Positions 42,127 to 49,993 of a DNA stretch of 64,000 bases are shown piece by piece. How positions within the stretch are numbered: position 1 is the first letter of the stretch; each line of letters begins with the position of its first letter. Source of the stretch: Clostridium grantii DSM 8605 (GTDB taxonomy: Bacteria; Bacillota; Clostridia; Clostridiales; Clostridiaceae); the NCBI RefSeq assembly GCF_900129965.1, contig NZ_FQXM01000002.1, positions 372,001-436,000 of the forward strand, written 5' to 3'. A program made the translations under genes and the position numbers. The notes below the pieces were generated by a model. It saw nothing but the letters and a program-made list of their open reading frames with translations. It made no database searches and was not told the DNA's origin.

Positions 42127-44677
42127 TTTTATTGTAAATGGTAAAGATGTAAGTTCTAAAAAAGATGAGAAATTACTTGCATTTTTAAGAGAAGATTTAA
42201 ATTTAGTTTCTGTTAAAAATGGATGTTCTGAGGGTGCATGCGGTACTTGTATGGTTATAGTTGATGGAGTGGCAAAAAAAGCATGTATTTTAAAAACAAG
42301 CAAGCTAGAAGGTAAAAATATTGTAACAGTTGAAGGACTTTCAGACAAAGAAAAGAATGCTTATGGGTATGCTTTTATGCAAGCTGGTGCAGTTCAATGT
42401 GGATTTTGTACTCCGGGAATGGTTATAAGTGCAAAAGCTTTAATCGATAAAATAGATAATCCAAGTGAAAAAGAAATAAAAAATGCTTTAAAGAATAATA
42501 TTTGTCGTTGTACAGGATATGTAAAAATAATTGAGGCTGTGAAGTTAGCTGCAAAATTATTAAGAGAAAATTCAAATATTCCTGTTGATGAATGTAAAGG
42601 TTTAGTAGGAGAAAGATTTAATAGAATTGATGCATTTGATAAAGTCCTTGGTATAGCAGAATATGTAGATGATATGCGTATTGAAGGGTTAATTCATGGG
42701 GGAGCAGTGAGGACTAAATACCCTCGTGCTTTAATAAAAAGCATAGATATTAGTGAAGCTAAAAAATTGAAAGGTGTTCATGCAGTAATTACAGCAGATG
42801 AGTTACCAGGAAATCAAAAACTTGGACATATAGTTAAAGATTGGGATATATTAATACCAGAAGGTAAAATAACTCATTATTTAGGAGATGCTATAGTTTT
42901 AATAGCTGCTGAAACATTAGAAATATTAGAAGAAGCTAAAACTTTAGTGAAAATTGAGTATGAAGAATTAGTCCCAGTTACATGTCCAGAAGATGCAATG
43001 AAAGGCGATGCTCCTGAGATACATGCCACTGGTAATGTATTAGCAACAGAAAACTTATCTTTTGGTAATGCAGATAATCGTATTAAAAATTCAAAATATG
43101 TTGTAACAAATAAATATAGTACACCTTTCACAGAACATGCATTCTTGGAAACTGAAACAGCAATTGCACAGCCTGATGGGAATGAAGGAATAATAATATA
43201 TTCTGCAGATCAAGGGATTTACCAAACATTAAAGGAATGTTCAGAAGCTTTAGGACTAGACCAAAGTAAAGTAAGAGTTATAAGTAAAATCGTTGGAGGA
43301 GGTTTTGGAGGTAAGGAAGATATGAGCGTTCAACATCATGCAGCAATTCTTGCTTATGTTTCTAATAAACCTGTAAAGTTTGCATTGAGTCGCAAAGAAA
43401 GTTTAATTGTGCATCCTAAACGCCACGCAATGGAAATGGAAGTTACAACAGCTTGTGATGAAGATGGAAATTTAACTGCAATGAAAGCTTATATAATTGC
43501 TGATACTGGAGCTTATGCATCTTTGGGAGGACCAGTTTTACAGAGAGCATGCACTCATGCAGCAGGACCATATAATTATCAAAATGTAGAAATAATAGGG
43601 AAAGCATTATATACAAATAATCCACCTGCAGGAGCATTTAGAGGATTTGGGGTAACACAAAGTTGTTTTGCAACAGAAAGTAATTTAAACCAACTTGCAG
43701 AAATGGTAGGAATAACTCCTTGGGAAATAAGATATAAGAATGCAATTAGGCCTGGCCAGGTGTTGCCAGATGGGCAAATTGCAGATGATTCTACATGTCT
43801 TGTTGAAACATTAGAGGCAGTAAAAGAAATATGTGAGAAAAATCCTAAGGCTGGAATTGCTTGTGCTATGAAAAATAGTGGGCTTGGAGTTGGAATTCCT
43901 GATATAGGACGGTGCAAACTAATAGTTAAAGATGGTAAAATATACATTCACACAAGTGCCGCTTGTATCGGACAGGGACTTGGAACAATACTTACTCAAA
44001 TTGTTTGTGAAACTCTTAATATATCAGCAGATAAAGTTGTGCATGCAACACCAGACACTGCACTATCTCCTAATTCAGGGAATACAACAGCATCAAGGCA
44101 AACTTTATTTACTGGGGAAGCAACAAAAAGAGCGGCTAGAAATCTGCTTGATTTATTGAGTTATCAAACCCTAGAAAACTTGGATGGAGAAGTATTTGAA
44201 GGTGAGTTTAAAGGTAGAACTGATAAAATGCATTCAACAAAACAAAATCCTGTAAGTCATGTTGCTTATGGATATGCAACAAATGTTGTTATATTAAATG
44301 AGGAAGGTAGAATTGAAAAAATAATAGCAGCTCATGATGTGGGTACTCCAATAAACCCAAAAAATATTGAGGGTCAAATTGAGGGTGGGGTAGTTATGAG
44401 CCTAGGTTATGCTTTGACAGAAGATTATCCTCTTAAAAACAGCGTACCAACAGCAAAATTTGGAACTTTAGGATTATTTAAAGCAACAGAAGTACCAGAA
44501 ATAGAATCAATAATTTTGGGTAATGCAAATAGTCATTTATCCTATGGTGCAAAGGGAATAGGAGAAATATGTTCAATACCTACGCCACCTGCTGTTGCAG
44601 CAGCTTATTATAATTATGATGGAAAGTTCAGAACAAAGTTACCAATTTCAGATACGCCATATACCAAAAAAAAATAA
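42119..44677 (+). CDS. fused 2Fe-2S / molybdenum hydroxylase (XdhD-like, selenium-linked type)
   Basis: Purine hydroxylase of 852 residues with the FeS subunit fused to the molybdenum subunit. The first 150 residues hold two 2Fe-2S clusters (GCSEGACGTCMVIVDG, CGFCTPGMVI, NICRCTGY). The rest is hammerhead plus molybdenum domains with VGGGFGGKED, AGAFRGFG, ASRQTLFTG and the catalytic glutamate in AKGIGE. The arrangement matches XdhD-type enzymes of anaerobic purine degraders. No FAD domain or FAD gene accompanies it. The ATG at 42119 follows GAGGTG and overlaps the hyuA stop. It probably acts on a purine or oxopurine; the direction of reaction is not evident. Confidence 0.9.
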   Translation: MFDFIVNGKDVSSKKDEKLLAFLREDLNLVSVKNGCSEGACGTCMVIVDGVAKKACILKTSKLEGKNIVTVEGLSDKEKNAYGYAFMQAGAVQCGFCTPGMVISAKALIDKIDNPSEKEIKNALKNNICRCTGYVKIIEAVKLAAKLLRENSNIPVDECKGLVGERFNRIDAFDKVLGIAEYVDDMRIEGLIHGGAVRTKYPRALIKSIDISEAKKLKGVHAVITADELPGNQKLGHIVKDWDILIPEGKITHYLGDAIVLIAAETLEILEEAKTLVKIEYEELVPVTCPEDAMKGDAPEIHATGNVLATENLSFGNADNRIKNSKYVVTNKYSTPFTEHAFLETETAIAQPDGNEGIIIYSADQGIYQTLKECSEALGLDQSKVRVISKIVGGGFGGKEDMSVQHHAAILAYVSNKPVKFALSRKESLIVHPKRHAMEMEVTTACDEDGNLTAMKAYIIADTGAYASLGGPVLQRACTHAAGPYNYQNVEIIGKALYTNNPPAGAFRGFGVTQSCFATESNLNQLAEMVGITPWEIRYKNAIRPGQVLPDGQIADDSTCLVETLEAVKEICEKNPKAGIACAMKNSGLGVGIPDIGRCKLIVKDGKIYIHTSAACIGQGLGTILTQIVCETLNISADKVVHATPDTALSPNSGNTTASRQTLFTGEATKRAARNLLDLLSYQTLENLDGEVFEGEFKGRTDKMHSTKQNPVSHVAYGYATNVVILNEEGRIEKIIAAHDVGTPINPKNIEGQIEGGVVMSLGYALTEDYPLKNSVPTAKFGTLGLFKATEVPEIESIILGNANSHLSYGAKGIGEICSIPTPPAVAAAYYNYDGKFRTKLPISDTPYTKKK

Positions 44678-44681
44678 TCTT

Positions 44682-44748
44682 AAAATATAAAGCTGCCCTC
44701 AAAATATGATGGCAGCTTTATATTTTGAGATAAGATTTTTTTTATTTG
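44682..44748 (+). terminator. terminator of the ssnA-ygfK-hyuA-xdh operon
   Basis: Sixteen-bp perfect stem AAAATATAAAGCTGCC (44682-44697) with its complement at 44711-44726; a T run begins about 10 bases later. CTCAAAATAT (44698-44707) could instead pair with 44720-44729, an alternative fold. Confidence 0.75.
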
Positions 44749-44885
44749 CAACTAATTTGTAAAGTATTGAGAATTTTTATAGTATATAATAGGATATATA
44801 TATAACAATAGGAATTATTTAAATTTCTTATATTGCAAACAGTAGTTATCACAAAATTATTTTTAATTTAAAAGGAGGCATATTT

Positions 44886-44945
44886 ATGTGGACAAGAGAA
44901 CTAATTAAAGAAAGAGCAAAAGATGTTTTAAGAACTACTTATTAG
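44886..44945 (+). pseudogene. 5' end of a DUF975 membrane protein gene, stopped at codon 20
   Basis: A strong AAGGAGG site and ATG begin MWTRELIKERAKDVLRTTY, the usual start of DUF975 proteins, which continues YWKAFL in the family. Here the tryptophan codon is TAG, followed by codons for KAFL. The remaining 200 or so codons are missing. It looks like a point nonsense mutation followed by deletion. Confidence 0.7.
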
Positions 44946-44946
44946 A

Positions 44947-45117
44947 AGGCTTTTCTTGACTGGAGATACATTGACAATAAAAAATGGTAAAATAAAACCG
45001 TTTTTTTGGTTGCAAAATATGAATACAAAAGTACAAAAAGAATCAATTGAAAAGCTTGTGAAAATAGAAAATATAAAATACATTTGTACAGGACATAGTG
45101 GATATTTGATTAAATAG
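44947..45117 (+). pseudogene. 3' fragment of an MBL-fold metallo-hydrolase gene
   Basis: In another frame, 56 codons read RLFLTGDTLTIKNGKIKPFF, then a helix and the end ICTGHSGYLIK, the carboxy-terminal pattern of metallo-beta-lactamase-fold hydrolases (GD for metal, final GH for histidine). There is no start. A further 17-codon open piece in a third frame (DDGINGAREFAKKMMCK, 45117-45170) follows. The segment is a mosaic of gene ends. Confidence 0.65.
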
Positions 45118-45254
45118 ATGATGGAATAAATGGTGCAAGAGAGTTTGCTAAAAAGATGATGTGTAAATAATAAAACAATGTTTATGATTTCTAAGAAATG
45201 GTATATAATAATGTTAAGAAAAAAATATTAAGAATCATTGAAGGAAAATAATAA

Positions 45255-45692
45255 TTGAGTGGTATATTAGAAAAACATAATGAATCCATAAATTTAACAT
45301 ACAATTATACCTATAGAATGTTGGTTCATCTGAAAAACATAAAAGAAAATTTTAACAAATTAGATAATCCGGATGATATAACAATTGAAGTATATAGAGA
45401 TTCTATTATTAAAAAATATGAAACATTAGAAGACTTGACATGGAAGTTACTATCTAAGATATTCAAAGCATCTGGATTAGAGATAAATAATCCTAGAGGG
45501 TGTTATAAGCAAGCTTTTAAAGAAAATCTTATAGATGATATAAGTATGTGGAATGACATTTTGCTATCAAGAAATAGTAATTCTCACATTTATAATGAAG
45601 AAGATTATGAAGACATAAAAGATAAAATTTTAGATGAGTATATTGATGCTATAGAAAAATTATTAAGAAATATTTCTGAAAAAGTGATGTGA
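45255..45692 (+). CDS. HEPN-domain toxin (HI0074-like nucleotidyltransferase-associated)
   Basis: All-helical protein of 145 residues of the HEPN/HI0074 type. It carries the RX4HXY active-site motif: Arg106, His111 and Tyr113 in RNSNSHIY. In HEPN-MNT toxin-antitoxin pairs this motif gives an RNase-type toxin, and the MNT partner neutralises it by adenylylating the tyrosine. The start is a TTG with AAGGA about nine bases upstream; no ATG fits. The MNT gene follows after 4 bases. Substrate-binding-subunit annotation (older HI0074 view) is the alternative reading. Confidence 0.85.
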   Translation: MSGILEKHNESINLTYNYTYRMLVHLKNIKENFNKLDNPDDITIEVYRDSIIKKYETLEDLTWKLLSKIFKASGLEINNPRGCYKQAFKENLIDDISMWNDILLSRNSNSHIYNEEDYEDIKDKILDEYIDAIEKLLRNISEKVM

Positions 45693-45696
45693 TTAT

Positions 45697-45987
45697 ATGT
45701 ATGGCATAAATGAGAAAGTATATAAAAACTTAATTAATTACTTTACAAATAATACTGAAATTAAAAAAGTGATTTTATTTGGTTCTAGAGCTAAGGGAAT
45801 GGCTAACTTTAATTCAGATATAGATTTATGCGTAAATTATTTAGGGGTAAATAAAGGAAGTATTGTAGAAGATATTGATGAATTAATAGGTATTTACTCC
45901 TGTGATATTGTTTTTGAAAATTCTTTAAATGAAGAGATCAGAAATCAAATTGATAGTCATGGGGTTGAAATTTATAAAAAAGTATAG
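45697..45987 (+). CDS. MNT-type nucleotidyltransferase antitoxin (HI0073-like)
   Basis: Minimal nucleotidyltransferase of 96 residues. The GS-x10-D-x-D motif is exact (Gly29-Ser30, Asp41 and Asp43 in GSRAKGMANFNSDIDL), and a third acidic residue lies in SCDIVFE. It follows the HEPN gene by 4 bases and must be cotranslated. Known MNT antitoxins transfer AMP to the HEPN tyrosine; that activity here is inferred from the intact motif and partner. A terminator follows. Confidence 0.9.
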   Translation: MYGINEKVYKNLINYFTNNTEIKKVILFGSRAKGMANFNSDIDLCVNYLGVNKGSIVEDIDELIGIYSCDIVFENSLNEEIRNQIDSHGVEIYKKV

Positions 45988-46007
45988 GAAGTTTAGTAGA
46001 AGAACCT

Positions 46008-46053
46008 ATGCTTACTAGGAAACTTTTAACAATCTTTCTAGTAAGCATTTTCT
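46008..46053 (+). terminator. terminator after the HEPN-MNT pair
   Basis: Perfect 11-bp stem ATGCTTACTAG/CTAGTAAGCAT with a 19-base loop, followed by TTTTCT. Confidence 0.75.
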
Positions 46054-46180
46054 ATTCAAAACATTATTGTTTTTTTTGAATAAAAAAGGTAATAAGAATT
46101 TCCTATAGTATAGCAATAAGAGATTATGGCAATACAAAAAAACTTATAGGATTTTAAGTTTTCGAAAGGAGCAAACTTGA

Positions 46181-47452
46181 ATGAATGAAGTAACTTTTAA
46201 TACGCAATTCCAAGAATTAACCTATGCATATGAGGAAATATGGTGGAGTACCAATAAGCAATTTCCTAAATTAGATAATAGAACAAGCTTTTGGGATAAA
46301 AAACGTAAAGAATTTTCAACGGATAGATTTATTGAGGATTTTCTTAAGAATATTAAGAGTTTTCCTGAAAATCAGCAGGAAAAATTTAAGTGGAGAATTG
46401 AATTTCAAAAGTTATTAAATAAGTTTATTCTAGAGATTGGTATAATCAGTGAAAATGATAAAGAAATTCTTTTAAATAAGGATTTAATAAAAAGTACACA
46501 AGATTTTATAAATGAATCAAAACTATTTAATGAAAAAATGCCTATGGAAGATATCGGACAAGCACTAAGGAATTTATGGATTATAAACATATCTCAGTTA
46601 CTACTCTCTAAAAAACCAGAAATTAGCCCTTCTATCTTTGGGTATAGTATGTTATATCCTTACACTGATAATTATCTAGATGACATAAGTATTTCTTTGG
46701 AAAATAAGAAAGAGTTTAATAATAAACTAGCAAGAAGATTAAAGGGAGAATTAATAAAAGTAAACAATGACCATGAAAAACAGGTTTTTGCTTTGGTTTC
46801 CATGATAGAAAGCCAGTATGATAGAAATGAATATTCAAGTATTTTTCATAGCTTAGCTATGATCCATAATGCTCAAAGAGAAAGTGTTAAGCAGCAACAT
46901 AAAAAATCAACTCCTTATGAAACAGATATTTTAGGTATAAGTTTAAAAAAAGGAGGGGCTTCAGTTTTAACAGATGCTTATTTAATAAATGGGGAATTAA
47001 ATGATAAATGCAAAGAATTTTTCTTTGGTTATGGATTTTTACTTCAGCTTTGTGATGATTTACAAGATGCCAAGGAAGATTTGAAAAATGGAAATATGAC
47101 AATGTTTTCTCAAATTGCTACAAAATATCCACTAGATAATATTACAAATGGATTAATTAATTTCATTTTTGATTTACTCAATAATGAGACCTGTTTTAAG
47201 TGTGAAAATCTTGAACAATTAAAAACCTTAATACGAAAAAATTGTAGTCTACTTACTTACTTTGCTATAGCAAGAAATAAATCTTTCTATAGTACCTACT
47301 ATTATAAAAACATAAAAGCCTATTTCCCTTATACGGATAGATATATGAATAATCTAGGGAAAAAAATGAAGAATAAGTTCTCAAAACTTGAAGAAAGTTA
47401 TAATGGTACAAAAGTGGAAGATATACTGCTGTATGCTTTGGACTATAATTAA
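46181..47452 (+). CDS. class I isoprenoid-synthase-like protein, substrate unknown
   Basis: Helical protein of 423 residues. Two acidic clusters match the metal-diphosphate motifs of polyprenyl or terpene synthases: TDNYLDD at 162-168 and QLCDDLQDAKED at 289-300. The second is very like the second Asp-rich region of polyprenyl synthases. The remainder has no close match I recognise, and the protein is longer than farnesyl or geranylgeranyl synthases. The amino-terminal 140 residues look like an added helical region. AAAGGAG lies 10 bases before the ATG. No other isoprenoid gene is near. A condensing or cyclising role is inferred. Confidence 0.6.
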   Translation: MNEVTFNTQFQELTYAYEEIWWSTNKQFPKLDNRTSFWDKKRKEFSTDRFIEDFLKNIKSFPENQQEKFKWRIEFQKLLNKFILEIGIISENDKEILLNKDLIKSTQDFINESKLFNEKMPMEDIGQALRNLWIINISQLLLSKKPEISPSIFGYSMLYPYTDNYLDDISISLENKKEFNNKLARRLKGELIKVNNDHEKQVFALVSMIESQYDRNEYSSIFHSLAMIHNAQRESVKQQHKKSTPYETDILGISLKKGGASVLTDAYLINGELNDKCKEFFFGYGFLLQLCDDLQDAKEDLKNGNMTMFSQIATKYPLDNITNGLINFIFDLLNNETCFKCENLEQLKTLIRKNCSLLTYFAIARNKSFYSTYYYKNIKAYFPYTDRYMNNLGKKMKNKFSKLEESYNGTKVEDILLYALDYN

Positions 47453-47568
47453 GTGAAAATTTTTTAGAAGTTGTAATTCTTTTGTCGTCCAAATTGTATA
47501 AATTTATGATAATATAAATATTAAGAATTCAATGGTATAATATCCTATAATGTTGAAAGGATATAAAT

Positions 47569-48849
47569 ATGAAAAGTGGAGAAGTTCAAATTTTAACTGG
47601 ATTAGATGCAGAAACTATAAAATTTTATGAAAGTGAAAAGCTTATTTGTATTAAACGAGATAATGATTCTAATGAAATATATGATGATGAAACAATTAAT
47701 CAAATAAAATCAATTAAATTATTATTTAAACTTCAAATTCCAATTTCGAAAATTAAAGATTGGTCTCAAGGAATTATAAATTTAGAAAGTCTTTTGAAAG
47801 AAAAATTAAAGGAAATTGATAAACATGAAGTGGTTATTTCAAACAAAAAAGAAGCATATAAAGGAATTATTAAAGAATTAAAAAAGAATGGAAAAACTGA
47901 TGTAGACGTTTTTTTAGAGATTGTAGAGATTTTTCAAAGTGAAGAATATTTGGATTTCAATAATGAATTGAAAGATATATTACAGCCCTCATTAACAATT
48001 CAGATTCTTAATACCTTGATCCTTTCAGGGCCATTATTCTGGCTTTGGATTAATTTAAGTGGTCATAAGTATGAGTTTATTGTAGAAAATATTATTATTT
48101 CTTTGATTTGCACTGTTTTGTTAACGCTTTGTTGGAAGAGTTATTTTCAAAAGAAAAAGAATAATAAAAATGAGAATATAGGATGTTTGCTTTCGTTTTT
48201 GGGACTTATAGGAGCTCTTTTTTTAACTATATGGAGTTTTATATTTATAAGTCAACTTCAAGAAAAAATATTTGTACCAGATGAATATTTGCTTTATATG
48301 TTTAAGCCACCATATTCATATATGATTTTCTTTTTTGAAATTGAACTTATTATTTTTATTATATATATAATCAATAAAATTAATAAAAGTAGTGAGTGGA
48401 AATGGGCAGTAAGTATATTTAATATATTTAAAAAGAAAGTATTAATTATAGTAGTAGCTAATATTTTTCTTATTTATGCATGCGTTACTGGAATAACAGT
48501 GGTTACAAAGAATAGAATTGTGGATTATAGTTTTTACAAACCATCAGGTGTAATATATTCATATAATGATATTGTAAAAGTTGAAACTGGATTTAAAGGA
48601 AAATTTTTAGGAAGATTTCGTAAAAATGCTGGGGAATTTTATTATATTGTAAATTTTACTAATGGAAGTAAAGTTAATTTATATCAAGGGAATAGTTCAT
48701 TAGAAGATACTTACTTAGAATTAGAAATTATAGATGATTTAATAATGAAAACTTCTGCAGAAAAAATAGCATCTCCAGAAAATAGTGAGTATTGTGATCT
48801 AGATCAAAGGTATATTGATAGATTTTTAAGGATTGTATCAAATAGATAA
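47569..48849 (+). CDS. MerR-type HTH protein with membrane domain
   Basis: Protein of 426 residues. The first 70 residues are a MerR-like winged helix (SGEVQILTGLDAETIKFYESE, split here as SGEVQILTGLDAE and TIKFYESE), including the wing and a following coiled coil (about 75-120). Five hydrophobic segments follow (about 145-165, 170-190, 205-230, 250-275, 290-312). The last 110 residues are soluble. Most MerR regulators are soluble; this one would be a one-component membrane sensor with the DNA-binding end in the cytoplasm. AAAGGAT precedes the ATG. Target and signal are unknown. Confidence 0.65.
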   Translation: MKSGEVQILTGLDAETIKFYESEKLICIKRDNDSNEIYDDETINQIKSIKLLFKLQIPISKIKDWSQGIINLESLLKEKLKEIDKHEVVISNKKEAYKGIIKELKKNGKTDVDVFLEIVEIFQSEEYLDFNNELKDILQPSLTIQILNTLILSGPLFWLWINLSGHKYEFIVENIIISLICTVLLTLCWKSYFQKKKNNKNENIGCLLSFLGLIGALFLTIWSFIFISQLQEKIFVPDEYLLYMFKPPYSYMIFFFEIELIIFIIYIINKINKSSEWKWAVSIFNIFKKKVLIIVVANIFLIYACVTGITVVTKNRIVDYSFYKPSGVIYSYNDIVKVETGFKGKFLGRFRKNAGEFYYIVNFTNGSKVNLYQGNSSLEDTYLELEIIDDLIMKTSAEKIASPENSEYCDLDQRYIDRFLRIVSNR

Positions 48850-48867
48850 AAAGTATTGAATTATTAG

Positions 48868-48895
48868 GAGGCGGCATGGAAACCGCCCCTACAGT
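48868..48895. repeat. short GC-rich palindrome, possible dispersed intergenic repeat
   Basis: GAGGCGG and CCGCC flank CATGGAAA. On the minus strand it reads CTGTAGGGGCGG followed by the matching arm, a form seen as a short intergenic repeat in many anaerobes. It is far richer in G and C than its surroundings. Only one copy is in this window. Confidence 0.4.
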
Positions 48896-48918
48896 TTTAT
48901 ATTACGGAGGAGCATACT

Positions 48919-49467
48919 ATGCAGAATAATAATCTAGAAAAAATAAAATCAAGTTATACAATTAGAGCGGTTCAATACACTGATGTAGAGGATATTTATA
49001 ATCTTAGAATAATGGATGGGGTTCGTGAAAATACCATGAGTTTATTTTCACAGACAATGGATAAAACAGAGAATTTTATAAAAAATCTATCATCTGATGA
49101 TCATGTTATGGTAGCTGAAATTGAAGAAAATGGAGTTAAAAAAGTAATTGGTATTGCAGCACTGAATATTATGAAATCACCTCGTGCTAGACATAGCGGA
49201 TCTTTAGGAATAAGCATACATGCAGATTATCAAGGGATAGGAGTTGGTAAAGCACTTATGGGAAAACTCATTGATTTAGCGGATAACTGGTTGATGCTAG
49301 TAAGAATAGAATTAGGAGTTTTTACAGATAATATGGCAGCAATTAAATTATATGAACACTTTGGATTTGTTAAAGAAGGAGAAAAGAAATATGCACTTAT
49401 AAGAAATGGGAAATACGAAAATGAATATTTGATGGCTAGATATAATGATAAGCTTTTATTGAGATAG
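48919..49467 (+). CDS. GNAT family N-acetyltransferase
   Basis: Acetyl-CoA-dependent acyltransferase of 182 residues. The GNAT fold is clear: YTIRAVQYTDVEDIYNLR at the start, strand 4 and the acetyl-CoA loop in GISIHADYQGIGVGKALM, and NMAAIKLYEHFGFVKEGE at the end. The carboxy-terminal YENEYLMAR is typical of enzymes that acetylate small amines or antibiotics, but the substrate cannot be named. GGAGGAG precedes the ATG. Confidence 0.88.
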   Translation: MQNNNLEKIKSSYTIRAVQYTDVEDIYNLRIMDGVRENTMSLFSQTMDKTENFIKNLSSDDHVMVAEIEENGVKKVIGIAALNIMKSPRARHSGSLGISIHADYQGIGVGKALMGKLIDLADNWLMLVRIELGVFTDNMAAIKLYEHFGFVKEGEKKYALIRNGKYENEYLMARYNDKLLLR

Positions 49468-49489
49468 TACAAAGGAGAGTGGCAAAAAA

Positions 49490-49879
49490 ATGAAGTTTAC
49501 AATATTAATTATGTATATTTGTATTATCTTTTTTTTAGAAAATAAATATGAGATAGTAAATAGATTTGAGAATAAGGAAAATACTAGATTTAAAAAAATA
49601 ATTAATTATATGTGTTTAATAGCTATTATATTATTTTTGCTTGTTCATTTATTATTGCCTAAACTTAATGTTCATGGAATTAAAAATACTTATATTGAGT
49701 CAATACTTAGTTTCCCTATTTTTCTAAGATATTATATTCACATAAGAGTAAGAGAAATAAATAGAAATAAACAACAGCAAATAAAAAAAGAACCTATCCA
49801 GTTAAATTTTTGTTATTTCTGTGGCAGTGAATTAAATGGAAGTAATATTTGTCCAAGTTGTGGTAAAGTATTGGAATAA
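49490..49879 (+). CDS. small membrane protein with zinc-ribbon tail
   Basis: Protein of 129 residues, not assigned to a named family. Two hydrophobic segments (about 1-15 and 40-62) are followed by a basic stretch and a zinc ribbon CYFCGSELNGSNICPSCGK (two CxxC pairs). Such ribbons at the end of small membrane proteins are common in Clostridia and of unknown role. AAGGAG lies 11 bases before the ATG, 22 bases after the GNAT gene, so the two may be cotranscribed. Confidence 0.65.
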   Translation: MKFTILIMYICIIFFLENKYEIVNRFENKENTRFKKIINYMCLIAIILFLLVHLLLPKLNVHGIKNTYIESILSFPIFLRYYIHIRVREINRNKQQQIKKEPIQLNFCYFCGSELNGSNICPSCGKVLE

Positions 49880-49950
49880 AATAATAGCATAAAATATTAG
49901 TATATATTTCAAAAGTGTTATCTGGTAATGATACAAAATTAGATTTAATT

Positions 49951-49983
49951 AAGAAGCCCTTTAAGCTGAAAAGGGCTTCTTTT
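49951..49983. terminator. bidirectional terminator
   Basis: Perfect 12-bp stem AAGAAGCCCTTT/AAAGGGCTTCTT with T runs on both strands, between convergent genes. Confidence 0.88.
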
Positions 49984-49993
49984 AATAATATTT

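Noticed and set aside
43579..43947. Minus-strand open frame of 122 codons inside the fused hydroxylase
   Set aside because: It lies wholly within a well-supported gene, lacks a ribosome binding site and has no family pattern. The same applies to the long antisense frames at 14785-15216 and 54891-55310.
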